Positions 23,186-32,320 of a stretch of 64,000 bases of DNA are shown piece after piece. Every line of letters begins with the position of its first letter. Within the stretch, counting starts at the first letter, position 1. The notes under the pieces are model-generated. The model was not told where the DNA came from. It saw nothing but the letters and a program-made list of their open reading frames with translations, and searched no databases. Source of the DNA: Litorimonas taeanensis (lineage in GTDB: Bacteria > Pseudomonadota > Alphaproteobacteria > Caulobacterales > Maricaulaceae). The position numbers were made by a program, and so were the translations under genes. The DNA is taken from assembly GCF_003634015.1 (NCBI RefSeq), contig NZ_RBII01000002.1:1018004-1082003 (forward strand), in the 5' to 3' direction.

Positions 23186-25699
23186 ATGTTCAATTTTCGA
23201 CTAACGCTTTCATCCATCATGGTTTTGTCAGCACTGAATTTGATTTCAGCCTGCGCAGAAAAACCTCAAACAGATAAAACGGATGAGACAGCCCAGCCCG
23301 CCATCGAGCTAGCGCCCGTTATAAACGCTACGGATAGTTTACAGGCCGCGGCGCAGCAGGCGCAAACACAAGACAATAAACGCAGCTATTTAACAGAAAA
23401 TCCTGGGTCGGGGTTTTTAACTCCAGAGATTATAAATCGTTCGCCAGCGCTCTCAGGCAAAACGCTCTCAAGCGTTAAGATTGCCCCCAATGGCGAATTT
23501 ATTACTGTATTGCAGGGCCGCGAAGATGATGCACAGCAGCAAGATTTATGGGCTTATGACCTGACGAGCGGTGAAGGTCGATTATTGGTAAGTTCAACCG
23601 ATATTCTTGGTGAGCCAGAAGTGCTTTCGGAAGAAGAAAAGAATAGGCGTGAACGGGCCCGTGAATACGGTAAGGGTATTGTTAGCTATTCTTGGGTTGG
23701 TGACTCATTGCTTTTATTCCCTTTGGGTGGAGATATTTATCTCTATGATTTGGAAACAAAAGAAAGTCAGCAAGTTACGGCAACAAAAGGGTATGAAACT
23801 GACCCAAAAGTTAGCCGGGACGGTACAAAAGTTTCTTATGTCCGTGAGAACGAATTATACATTAAAAATCTCAAAACAGGTTTGGAGCGACAACTCTCTG
23901 ACGGTGCGACTGACACAATTCGCAATGCGACGGCCAGTTTCGTAGTTCAAGAAGAATTAAACCGCAGAACGGGCTATTGGGTTTCGCCGAAAGCTGATCG
24001 TATTGCCTACACACAAATTGATGAATCAGGGATAGCGATTGAAAACCGTTTAGACTTCGGCGCTGATGGCGTTGTCAATATTGCGCAGCGTTATCCTTTT
24101 GCAGGTACGACTAATGCCACAGTTAAACTTGGAATCGTGAGCGCTAAAGGCGGACGCACACGTTGGCTCGATTTGGGCGAAGACAAAGATATATATTTAA
24201 CACGCGTTGTTTGGTCTGCTGATGGTGGTTCTGTCATTGCGGGGATTTTATCCCGAGATCAAAAAACACATATTTTCAAAAGATTTAATGCTGCTACAGG
24301 GCAGGGCGAGGTTATTTACACTGAGACGTCTCCGACATGGTTGAATATTGGGTCTACTCTTAGGGCGCTTAAAGAGGGTGGATTGCTCTGGAAAGCACAA
24401 CGCAATGACAAAGCTCAGATTTTTAAAATAGATAATACAGGCGAAGTCGTCGCTTTAACGCCTGACAATCTGAATGTGCACAGCTTGTTATGCCGAAACT
24501 CTGAAACAGGGGATATGTTTGTATCGGGTTGGCAGGAAACGCCGCTTGAGACTCATATTTTTAAGGTTTCACCACCTCAAAATGATAAACCAAAAAGCGC
24601 TGAATCGTCAGATAAAGCAGGTGATGAATCAGCAATTGATGTTATCACAGAAGCGACTTCAACATCAGGTGAAACGACGGTGGAGGCAGAGACTGAAACT
24701 ACCGAGGCAGCCCCTATTGTGACGCAAATCACAACACGAGCGGGACAACATTCGGCGCGTTTTAACAAAGACTGTTCGCGGTTCATTGGATCTTTCTCTG
24801 GATTAAATACACCGAAGCAAACACAAGCATTCGAGGCAGATGGAACACCATTAGCATGGCTGAATAAAAATAGTCTGGATGAGACACACCCATATGCGCC
24901 TTATATGGATAATCACATCACACCTGAATTCGGCCAAATCAGTGCCGAAGACGGAACGCTGCTAGATTATATGTTGTTTAAACCGGTTGACCTCCGTCCC
25001 GGTGAAAAGCGTGCGAGTATTACTATTGTTTATGGGGGGCCAAATGTTCAACGTGTTAAGCGCGATTGGAGAAATCAATTTGCGCAAATGCTCGCTCATC
25101 ATGGGTTTGTTGTGTTCCAGCTTGATAATCGCGGGGCGACAAATCGAGGCAAAGCTTTTGAAGACAGCCTTTACCGATCAATGGGGACGACTGAAGTCGT
25201 AGACCAGGTCACGGGCGCTGAGTTTTTACGGAGCAAGTCCTATATAGATCCTGATCGTATGGGAGTTTATGGCTGGTCATATGGGGGGTATATGACCCTG
25301 CATATGCTGGGACAAACAGAACTTTATAAAAGCGGTGTCTCTGGCGCGCCAGTTACGGATTGGAGTCTTTATGACACAGCATATACGGAGAGATTCTTAG
25401 GAAGCCCTGTAAAAGACTCCGCAAATTATACGGAAGGGGCCTATGAGAACGGTAATGTTTTGGCCCATTTGGAGGGTATAACAGAACCGGTTCTACTTAT
25501 TCACGGTATGGCCGACGATAATGTGGTATTCCGTAATTCGATTATCTTGATGGATGCTATGCAGAAATCAGGAAAACAAAATTTACGGGTGATGACTTAT
25601 CCGGGCGAAAAACATGGTTTCCGCAATCCTGCAAATAAAACACATCGTGACCGACAAATATTAGAGTTCTTCCTCGAGACCCTAGATATTGAGAAGTAA
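23186..25699 (+). CDS. S9 family dipeptidyl peptidase IV-like lipoprotein
   Basis: 837 residues. Signal sequence with a lipobox-like ISAC (Cys23) suggests an envelope lipoprotein. Beta-propeller (about 85-560) followed by an alpha/beta-hydrolase domain with catalytic Ser698 in GWSYGGY, Asp777 in GMADDNV and His810 in GEKHGF; the spacings agree with DPP IV. It releases N-terminal dipeptides (X-Pro or related). The substrate-anchoring Glu pair of DPP IV may be VQEELNRR. A Ser/Thr/Glu/Ala-rich insert of about 55 residues interrupts the propeller near 461-515. It has an alternative start problem: no good Shine-Dalgarno is visible. Terminated by a hairpin inside the convergent gene. Confidence 0.92.
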   Translation: MFNFRLTLSSIMVLSALNLISACAEKPQTDKTDETAQPAIELAPVINATDSLQAAAQQAQTQDNKRSYLTENPGSGFLTPEIINRSPALSGKTLSSVKIAPNGEFITVLQGREDDAQQQDLWAYDLTSGEGRLLVSSTDILGEPEVLSEEEKNRRERAREYGKGIVSYSWVGDSLLLFPLGGDIYLYDLETKESQQVTATKGYETDPKVSRDGTKVSYVRENELYIKNLKTGLERQLSDGATDTIRNATASFVVQEELNRRTGYWVSPKADRIAYTQIDESGIAIENRLDFGADGVVNIAQRYPFAGTTNATVKLGIVSAKGGRTRWLDLGEDKDIYLTRVVWSADGGSVIAGILSRDQKTHIFKRFNAATGQGEVIYTETSPTWLNIGSTLRALKEGGLLWKAQRNDKAQIFKIDNTGEVVALTPDNLNVHSLLCRNSETGDMFVSGWQETPLETHIFKVSPPQNDKPKSAESSDKAGDESAIDVITEATSTSGETTVEAETETTEAAPIVTQITTRAGQHSARFNKDCSRFIGSFSGLNTPKQTQAFEADGTPLAWLNKNSLDETHPYAPYMDNHITPEFGQISAEDGTLLDYMLFKPVDLRPGEKRASITIVYGGPNVQRVKRDWRNQFAQMLAHHGFVVFQLDNRGATNRGKAFEDSLYRSMGTTEVVDQVTGAEFLRSKSYIDPDRMGVYGWSYGGYMTLHMLGQTELYKSGVSGAPVTDWSLYDTAYTERFLGSPVKDSANYTEGAYENGNVLAHLEGITEPVLLIHGMADDNVVFRNSIILMDAMQKSGKQNLRVMTYPGEKHGFRNPANKTHRDRQILEFFLETLDIEK

Positions 25700-25746
25700 A
25701 CCGTTCTCAATTCTTTAAAGCATAGATGCAACTTTTGAAACTGGCT

Positions 25747-26475
25747 CTAATTAGAAGCCCCTCTTCGGGCTTCTTTTATTCTGCCGCGTAAAAGTGCCGT
25801 TTCAACACTTTCAGGTGCTAGCGTGAGGGCTAATTCAATGTCTTTAAGTGCGGCGTCAAATTTGTTTTGTCGAAAACGGGCATCTGCTCTGTAACGTAGG
25901 GCCGCCACATTTTGGGGTTCAAATTTAAGCGCGTAAGTTAAATCTGTCTCAGCATATTCATAGCGTTCGCGCATCACATAAGCTCGCGCACGCGCAATAC
26001 GCAAATCTGTTCTGGTTTCATCAATATCTAGCCCTGCTTTCGCTGAGGCATAAGCTTTATAACTATTCTCGGCAGCGAGCCAAAAGTTAGAGGCTTCTAG
26101 ATAAAAATTGGCCCGCATTTCTGGTGAGCCTCCATCAGAGGCTTGCGCCAATTGATCTAGACGATGGGCGGCTTCATCCGCATGTCCTAGGGCAAAAAGA
26201 GCCATAGCCTCACAATGTTTGGCGCGCCTACCGCCGCCTTCAGAGCGCCAAATCATTGCTTCTTCATAAGCTAGATCTGAATTTTCAGCGATGCGTTCTA
26301 AACAGGTTTTATGTTTTTCATCAAAAGCCGAGGTTAAATTTCCGCGTTTGGGCCCATCAATTCTTTGATCAAGGCTGGGCTTATTTTGAGGCTCAAGATT
26401 CTGGGCCTTGGCATGGGTCAGAAATAGCGGCAAGACTAGAATAGAGGCAGACAATAGAAAAACAGGTTTTAACAT
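25747..26475 (-). CDS. Exported TPR-repeat protein
   Basis: 242 residues with a signal peptide (cleavage near THAKAQ, residue 24). Tetratricopeptide-like helices follow: AMALFALGHADEAAHRLDQLA, AYASAKAGLDID, YEYAETDLTYALKFEPQNVAALRYRADARFRQNKF and DAALKDIELALTLAPESVETALLRG. Probably a periplasmic scaffold; partner unknown. Divergent from the Rossmann protein with 35 bp between starts. The last codons contain the terminator hairpin of the convergent DPP IV gene. Confidence 0.8.
   Translation of the reverse strand: MLKPVFLLSASILVLPLFLTHAKAQNLEPQNKPSLDQRIDGPKRGNLTSAFDEKHKTCLERIAENSDLAYEEAMIWRSEGGGRRAKHCEAMALFALGHADEAAHRLDQLAQASDGGSPEMRANFYLEASNFWLAAENSYKAYASAKAGLDIDETRTDLRIARARAYVMRERYEYAETDLTYALKFEPQNVAALRYRADARFRQNKFDAALKDIELALTLAPESVETALLRGRIKEARRGASN
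25753..25780 (+). terminator. Terminator of the DPP IV gene, inside the convergent gene
   Basis: Stem AGAAGCCC (25753-25760) with GGGCTTCT (25767-25774), followed by TTTATT. It lies within the last codons of the minus-strand TPR gene. Confidence 0.75.
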
Positions 26476-26510
26476 AAAAGGCCTTTAGCAAGGGGAAGAG
26501 TGAAACAGCA

Positions 26511-27470
26511 ATGGGGACACGCATTAATTTGCATACAGGGAAAGCGGTGAGCGAGAGGGTAGAGCGGCCCGTCGCGCTCCTTTTGGGCGCAGGTTATACC
26601 GCGCGGGCTTTGGCCCCCGTTTTGACAGCGTTGGGCTATAGCTGCGTAGGCACAACACGTACACCTGCAGAGGTGAAAGCGCTCGAGGCGAACAACATTG
26701 CGCCTATAGTCAGTCAATCTTTAGCCAGTTCTGAAATCTCGGATTGCTTCGAAAAAGCAGAGATTATCATAAGCTCTATTCCGCCTTGTAAATCTCCTGA
26801 TGCAAATGGAGTATATGATCCAGTCGTTGCCCAGTTCGGAAGCTTGCGACCCCGTGCAAAGTGGCTTGCTTATCTATCTGCAACGAGTGTTTATGGAGAC
26901 CGACAGGGGCTGTGGGCGTTTGAAGGGGAGCCAGCTAATCCACAGCTTAAAAGAGGGAAAGCCCGCGCCGAGGCAGAGCTTGAATGGCTTGAGACGCTCT
27001 GGCCTGTTCATATATTTCGGCTGGCAGGGCTCTATGGCCAAGGCCGCGCCCCTTTTTCAAAATTAAAGTCAGGAACGGCGCGCGCTGTGATTAAAGACGG
27101 ACATGTTGTGAATCGAATATATATTGACGATTGCGTCAGTGCGATTATCGCGTCTATTTCTCGTCCAAATCCACAGCGTATTTACAATATTGCAGACGGG
27201 CATCCCGCTCCACCACAAGATGTGTTGGATTATGCAGCAAAGCTTATTGGTGTAGATTCACCGCCTCGGGTCGGTCTAGAGGATGAAACTGTATCTGACA
27301 TGGCGCGAACCTTTTATAGTGAGACCAAACGTATAGATATTAGCCGGGCAAAGTTAGAACTTTCATGGATGCCGAAATACACGGATTATAAGGCTGGCTT
27401 ACGGGCGATATTAGAGCCGTGCACTCAGAGTCATGACAATAAGGTTCCAGAGCAAAATATTGATATATGA
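26511..27470 (+). CDS. NAD(P)-binding SDR/epimerase-like protein (YeeZ-like)
   Basis: 319 residues. Rossmann N-terminus LLLGAGYTARALAPVL, then SATSVYGD (with the catalytic-type Tyr), GKARAEAELEWL (Lys position shifted relative to YxxxK), IFRLAGLYGQGR, and NRIYIDDCVSAI. It belongs to the extended SDR family near YeeZ; the substrate is unknown. The first ~18 residues precede the Rossmann strand, so a GTG start at 26547 is possible. Confidence 0.75.
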   Translation: MGTRINLHTGKAVSERVERPVALLLGAGYTARALAPVLTALGYSCVGTTRTPAEVKALEANNIAPIVSQSLASSEISDCFEKAEIIISSIPPCKSPDANGVYDPVVAQFGSLRPRAKWLAYLSATSVYGDRQGLWAFEGEPANPQLKRGKARAEAELEWLETLWPVHIFRLAGLYGQGRAPFSKLKSGTARAVIKDGHVVNRIYIDDCVSAIIASISRPNPQRIYNIADGHPAPPQDVLDYAAKLIGVDSPPRVGLEDETVSDMARTFYSETKRIDISRAKLELSWMPKYTDYKAGLRAILEPCTQSHDNKVPEQNIDI

Positions 27471-27554
27471 ATTTGTCTCAAACCTTACATATACTATGCC
27501 AATCCCTATATTTATGCTTTACTGAGCTTTGGTCCTTAAAAGAGAGAAATTTGC

Positions 27555-28103
27555 ATGGTTGGAAATAAGCCTGAAACAGCTGCAAAATCTAAATTGTCCC
27601 GGTTGGACCGTTTGGCAGAAGCCGCCGAGACCTATGGAGACCGGAGTTTTCAGAATTACTCTCAGGTTCGCAATGTGGCGGAGACTATCAGAGATTCCTT
27701 TTGCAAGTTCTTGGATGAAGGCAAACAATGCGTTTATCTTGTCCCTCCCAAAGGCCCGTTTGCTGCACAAAATTCAGGCTCTGCTGCTTTTTCAGCCTGG
27801 GGAAAGGGCTTTTTGCCACTTGAACCCATAAGTTTTGGGTTGGCGGTCGCGATTTCGAAAAAACAGGATTATATGCGTCTTGTACTGACCTGTCGTAAGG
27901 AAGGGAATCAAGTATTTCTGTCTATCGAAAAAGGACGAGAATTTGAATTATCCTTGCCAATCAATGATGTAGAGCTTGGTGCCGTACTCGAAGGTTTATA
28001 TGAGCACCTTTATGATTATTTCCAAGACCAAATTGATGCCTTTGATAATGGGCATTACGGGAAAAACGATATCGGGTTTGATATTCACCGCGTCTCAGAA
28101 TAG
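27555..28103 (+). CDS. Uncharacterised 182-residue soluble protein
   Basis: I do not recognise the family. The protein has no signal peptide or transmembrane segment. N-terminal helices (SRLDRLAEAAETYGD, VRNVAETIRDSFCKFLDEG) are followed by a strand-rich middle (YMRLVLTCRKEG, QVFLSIEKGREFEL) and an acidic helical end (GLYEHLYDYFQDQIDAFDNGHYG). It is preceded by GAGAG as a weak Shine-Dalgarno and stands alone between the SDR gene and the antiporter. It could be a lineage-specific protein. Coding status is supported by the coherent amino-acid composition over 182 codons. Confidence 0.65.
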   Translation: MVGNKPETAAKSKLSRLDRLAEAAETYGDRSFQNYSQVRNVAETIRDSFCKFLDEGKQCVYLVPPKGPFAAQNSGSAAFSAWGKGFLPLEPISFGLAVAISKKQDYMRLVLTCRKEGNQVFLSIEKGREFELSLPINDVELGAVLEGLYEHLYDYFQDQIDAFDNGHYGKNDIGFDIHRVSE

Positions 28104-28254
28104 ACTTCAAACTGTAGATAGAATCATACGGACAAAACCACAGGTTTTCACAGATCTTTTATATAAGGGTTTTCCCCACGCTGAGGCAATTATGTCCGCC
28201 TTAAAACAAGTAATATTCAAAATTTGAGAAAACATAACATGATGAAGGATAAGC

Positions 28255-30201
28255 ATGGCCGTTGATATTGCACATCATGCAGTGAATGCATTGCCCCTAA
28301 AAATTGCCGTTATTGGTGCCCTTGGAATTGGCGCGCAATGGCTTGCTTGGCGTTTGCAACGCCCTGCGATTGTCTTAATGGCGATTGCAGGACTGATATT
28401 TGGGCCATTATTTGGTTACTTATTAGGGTTTAACATGCCCGCGCCTATTGCACATTTTCTTGAGCAATTAAGGTTGAATCCCGTCAATGACTTCGGTGAT
28501 CTATATCGGCCAATGATAGGATTGGCTGTTGCGATTATCCTATTCGAAGGTGGGATGACATTGCGCTTCAAAGATTTGGGTGATTCTCGCCATGCCGTTG
28601 GGCGTATGGTCTTTGTTGCGGCGCCCATCGCGTGGGTTTTAGGGGCTGCCGCATGTCACTATATTGTTGGCTTGGCATGGGATATATCCGTCATGGTTGG
28701 TGGTTTGTTCGTTGTGACAGGCCCTACGGTGATTATGCCGTTGTTAAGGCAGGCCCATTTAAAATCCCGACCTGCTAACGTGCTGAAATGGGAAGGTATT
28801 GTAAATGACCCGCTTGGCGCTTTATTTGCCGTGGGCGGATATGAATTTATTCGTTTTTCTCAGACTGAAGCGTCTATGTTCTTTGTATTCGGGAAGCTCG
28901 CCTTTGCCGCGGCTTTCGGTACTTTAGTCGGGATTGTTTCTGGTGTTGGTATGGCTTGGGCCTTCCGTAGAGGGCATATTCCTGAATATTTAAAAGCGCC
29001 GATTGTATTGGCTTGGGTGCTCTTAATTTATGTCATCGCCAACCGTCTTGCCGAAGAAACGGGGCTATTGGCTGTCACAGCGTTAGGCATGACGATGGCA
29101 AATACGAAATTTGCTGCCATGGTTGAAATGCGTCGTTTCAAAGAAAACATCGCCATCATCTTGGTTTCAGGCGTGTTCGTTATTTTAACAGCGACTTTGA
29201 CGCCTGCTATTTTGATTGAATTTGTAACGAATTGGCGCGTTCTGGCCTTTGTCTTTGCCATGATGTTCTTAGTAAGGCCAATTGCGGTTATGCTGTCTAC
29301 TTTGTGGTCAGGATTAACGTGGAAAGAAAGCCTGCTCATTAGCATTATTGCGCCGCGCGGTGTAGTCGCTGTGGCTGTTGCAGGTTTGTTTGCTGCTGAA
29401 CTGAATGCGCTGGGCCGTCCAGACGGTACATTGTTTGTGCCCTTGGCTTTTGCCCTTGTATTCGCAACCGTATTGTTTGCAGGTTTCTTGATCGGGCCGA
29501 TATCAAAGGCGCTTGGTCTGGCTGCGGGCGGCGGTCACGGCGTTATGATCGTCGGGGCTAACCCTTGGTCTCTTGGTTTGGCGAAAGCTATCAAAGATAT
29601 GGGCGTGCCCGTCACTGTCGCGGATACAAATTGGCGTCGTTTACGCGGCGCTCGTCTAGAAGGGCACACGACCTTCTATGGTGAAGTGCTGTCCGAAAAT
29701 GCAGATTACTCCTTAGACCATTCTGCCTTTACTTCACTTATCGCTGCGACGCCAAATGACGCGTATAACTCATTGGTTTGCGTCGAGTTTGCACCAGAAC
29801 TAGGCCGTCATCGTGTCTTCCAAGTTCCGGGATCTGATAATGATGAGAGTGACAGTGATACAATTGCCTTCACCTCTCGGGGCCGAACGCTCACCTCGCG
29901 TGGCCGTAGCTTTGACTCATTGACCCGAGACTGGTGGGGTGGTTGGCGTTTCCGCTCTACTAACTTATCTGAAAATTATACATTGGATGATTTTTATAAA
30001 GACCGCGGTGATGACCTCGACTTGATTCTGGCAAAACGCGCAGACGGTACGGTTGAGTTCATTCAGCCCGGTCAAGAAGCGCGTGCAGAGGGGGCAACTG
30101 TTCTAAGCTTCTGTCCTGCTAAGGATACAGAGTTAGGCCGTGGTGAGGGCGCCAAGAAAAGCGGTGGTCTATCGGGGCCAGCGAACCCGCTTCCGACATA
30201 A
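28255..30201 (+). CDS. CPA-type Na+(K+)/H+ antiporter with C-terminal TrkA-N-like domain
   Basis: 648 residues. About twelve transmembrane helices (16-425) of the NhaP/CPA1 type, with GLAVAIILFEGGMTLRF, GPTVIMPLLRQ, the NDPLGALF ion-binding block and APRGVVAVAVAGLF. Residues about 435-600 form a Rossmann-like RCK domain (MIVGANPWSLGLAKAIKDMG, VTVADTNWRRL). It exchanges a monovalent cation for protons and is probably gated by a nucleotide. An R/S/T-rich linker (about 540-560) precedes the C-terminus. A terminator follows. Confidence 0.92.
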   Translation: MAVDIAHHAVNALPLKIAVIGALGIGAQWLAWRLQRPAIVLMAIAGLIFGPLFGYLLGFNMPAPIAHFLEQLRLNPVNDFGDLYRPMIGLAVAIILFEGGMTLRFKDLGDSRHAVGRMVFVAAPIAWVLGAAACHYIVGLAWDISVMVGGLFVVTGPTVIMPLLRQAHLKSRPANVLKWEGIVNDPLGALFAVGGYEFIRFSQTEASMFFVFGKLAFAAAFGTLVGIVSGVGMAWAFRRGHIPEYLKAPIVLAWVLLIYVIANRLAEETGLLAVTALGMTMANTKFAAMVEMRRFKENIAIILVSGVFVILTATLTPAILIEFVTNWRVLAFVFAMMFLVRPIAVMLSTLWSGLTWKESLLISIIAPRGVVAVAVAGLFAAELNALGRPDGTLFVPLAFALVFATVLFAGFLIGPISKALGLAAGGGHGVMIVGANPWSLGLAKAIKDMGVPVTVADTNWRRLRGARLEGHTTFYGEVLSENADYSLDHSAFTSLIAATPNDAYNSLVCVEFAPELGRHRVFQVPGSDNDESDSDTIAFTSRGRTLTSRGRSFDSLTRDWWGGWRFRSTNLSENYTLDDFYKDRGDDLDLILAKRADGTVEFIQPGQEARAEGATVLSFCPAKDTELGRGEGAKKSGGLSGPANPLPT

Positions 30202-30223
30202 ACTTTAGGGTTTCATAGACAAG

Positions 30224-30249
30224 AAAAGGCCATCATTGATGGCCTTTTT
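30224..30249 (+). terminator. Terminator of the antiporter gene
   Basis: Stem AAAAGGCCATC (30224-30234) with GATGGCCTTTT (30238-30248), loop ATT, T run. Confidence 0.9.
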
Positions 30250-30348
30250 CATTTCAAAGAACTGTATTTCAAATCCAATATTAAATGCCCCTTAAAGAGT
30301 TTAAGGCAAGACCACACTAACGCCTTATTAACTGTCTTTAGTGGAAAC

Positions 30349-32274
30349 ATGAACCTAGTCGATTTGACATCGCGATTTAGAAATTTGCGATTGCCGCCTT
30401 TGAGTGGACGGGCAAAGCGTGTTTTGCGCCGCGGCGTTATTTCTGGCCTTATGGCGGGTTACCTTGGCGGCATGGTTGGCTTTGGTGGGTTTGCCATTGC
30501 GGCGAAAGACCTGCCCGACCCCAAGCAATTATGGGATAATCAAAGGCCCGTCAGTGTTCAGATTGTCGATAGGCAGGGACGGGATATATTAGTAAGAGGC
30601 GCGACCGTAGCACCGCGTGTGAAAATTGAGGCTTTACCGTTTCATGTTCCGCTCACCATATTAGCTGTCGAAGATAAGCGGTTTTACAATCATATTGGTA
30701 TCGACCCAGAGGCGCTTTTGCGTGCGACAGTGCAAAACATAAAAGCAGGGAGTTATGTGCAAGGTGGCTCGACCTTAACACAACAACTCTCAAAGAATGT
30801 TTTTCTTTCGCCAGAGAAAACTTTACGCCGTAAGGCTCAAGAAATGCTTATGGCTATTTGGTTGGAACGCAGTTTCACAAAGGATGAAATCCTCGAGCTA
30901 TATTTGTCTAAAGTATATTTCGGTAGCGGCGCTTGGGGATTAGAAGCGGCTTCAAAACGATATTTCGATAAACCCGCCGCCCAGCTTAATCTTTCCGAGA
31001 CAGCGATGCTGGCGGGTTTGTTGCGTGCGCCATCAGCACTAAATCCTGTGCAGCATCCCTCACGCGCGGCGAAACGTACGGCTGTGGTTTTAAACCTGAT
31101 GGAGCAACAAAACTTAATCGGTTCTGACATGCTAGAACAGGCCTTAAATTATCCTATTCGTATCCATAGGCCACAATCTGATAATTCAGCGCAATATTTT
31201 GTGGACTGGATTTGGCCACAAATTGAGTCTGTACTAGGGGACACCCCCTCTCAAGATTTAGTTGTACAAACCACCCTAGATCGACAGGCGCAGACCTTAG
31301 CGCAAAATGCGGTTATTAAAAATTTAGACCCTCAAAAGGGCGCCGAGCAAGCGGCCTTGGTGACGCTTGATGGGACAGGGGCTGTCTTAGCCATGATTGG
31401 CGGTGCCTCCTATTCAGATAGTCAGTTTAATCGATCGACACAGGCAGAACGACAGCCCGGTTCTGCTTTTAAACCCTTTGTCTATTTGGCGGCGCTTGAG
31501 GCGGGAATATCGCCATGGGATGAACGTATTGACGAGCCGATTACTCTGACTAGCCGTATTGATAGTTGGACACCAAAGAATTTCAGCAAAGAGTTCAAAG
31601 GCGTCATAACGGTAGAGGAGGCTTTCGCCCAATCTATCAATACAGTTGCTGTAAAGCTCGGAGAAGAGGCCGGCCGAAGCTCTGTCATGGCTGTGGCGAA
31701 CCGGTTTGGCCTCGAAGACTTATCCCCTATACGCAGTTTAGCTCTAGGGTCCCATGTCACGACGCCTTTGAAATTAACACAAAGCTATTTGCCATTTGCC
31801 AATTTTGGCCGAGCGGCAGAGCCATATGGTATAATTTCTATCTCGACGGCGAATGGTACCCCGCTCTATGATGCCGCATTGCCGCCGCTAGAAACGGTCA
31901 TAGCGACCGATAAGTTAGCGCAAATGAACCGTTTGATGACGCGGACAGTGCAATATGGCACGGGTCGCCGCGCCCAAATTCAAGGGCGCGATATTGGCGG
32001 TAAAACTGGGACGACTAATGATTTTCGGGATGCGTGGTTTATGGGTTACGCCCCCGACATCGTCACGGGAGTTTGGACGGGGAATGATACAAATGCACCG
32101 ATGAAACGTATAACAGGCGGTAAGATTCCGGCGCAGATATTTCAGGATTATATGTCCGAATATCTGAAAGACACTCCAGTCTCTAAATTAATAATCGCGC
32201 AAAAGCCACAGATCCAAAAAGAAGATCGTGAACTTGATAGTCTGTTAGACCGTATCGAAGAAGCCTTGCCATAA
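30349..32274 (+). CDS. Class A penicillin-binding protein (PBP1a-type)
   Basis: 641 residues. N-terminal membrane anchor (about 30-52). GT51 glycosyltransferase: Glu108 in AVEDKRFYNHIG, GGSTLTQQLSKN and RKAQEMLMAIWLER. Transpeptidase: S372-A-F-K375, S429-I-N431 and K552-T-G. Polymerises and cross-links peptidoglycan at the periplasmic face. Shorter than E. coli PBP1a, with no OB insertion. An Asp-Leu-Leu-rich end (ELDSLLDRIEEAL) may be a docking helix. Confidence 0.93.
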   Translation: MNLVDLTSRFRNLRLPPLSGRAKRVLRRGVISGLMAGYLGGMVGFGGFAIAAKDLPDPKQLWDNQRPVSVQIVDRQGRDILVRGATVAPRVKIEALPFHVPLTILAVEDKRFYNHIGIDPEALLRATVQNIKAGSYVQGGSTLTQQLSKNVFLSPEKTLRRKAQEMLMAIWLERSFTKDEILELYLSKVYFGSGAWGLEAASKRYFDKPAAQLNLSETAMLAGLLRAPSALNPVQHPSRAAKRTAVVLNLMEQQNLIGSDMLEQALNYPIRIHRPQSDNSAQYFVDWIWPQIESVLGDTPSQDLVVQTTLDRQAQTLAQNAVIKNLDPQKGAEQAALVTLDGTGAVLAMIGGASYSDSQFNRSTQAERQPGSAFKPFVYLAALEAGISPWDERIDEPITLTSRIDSWTPKNFSKEFKGVITVEEAFAQSINTVAVKLGEEAGRSSVMAVANRFGLEDLSPIRSLALGSHVTTPLKLTQSYLPFANFGRAAEPYGIISISTANGTPLYDAALPPLETVIATDKLAQMNRLMTRTVQYGTGRRAQIQGRDIGGKTGTTNDFRDAWFMGYAPDIVTGVWTGNDTNAPMKRITGGKIPAQIFQDYMSEYLKDTPVSKLIIAQKPQIQKEDRELDSLLDRIEEALP

Positions 32275-32281
32275 ACACATG

Positions 32282-32304
32282 AAAAAACCCGCCAAATTGG
32301 CGGG
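32282..32304. terminator. Bidirectional terminator, PBP / M49-like gene
   Basis: Stem CCCGCCAA (32288-32295) with TTGGCGGG (32297-32304), preceded by an A run that gives a T run on the minus strand. Best for the minus-strand operon; weaker for the PBP gene. Confidence 0.75.
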
Positions 32305-32320
32305 CTTGAGAAATTTAAAC

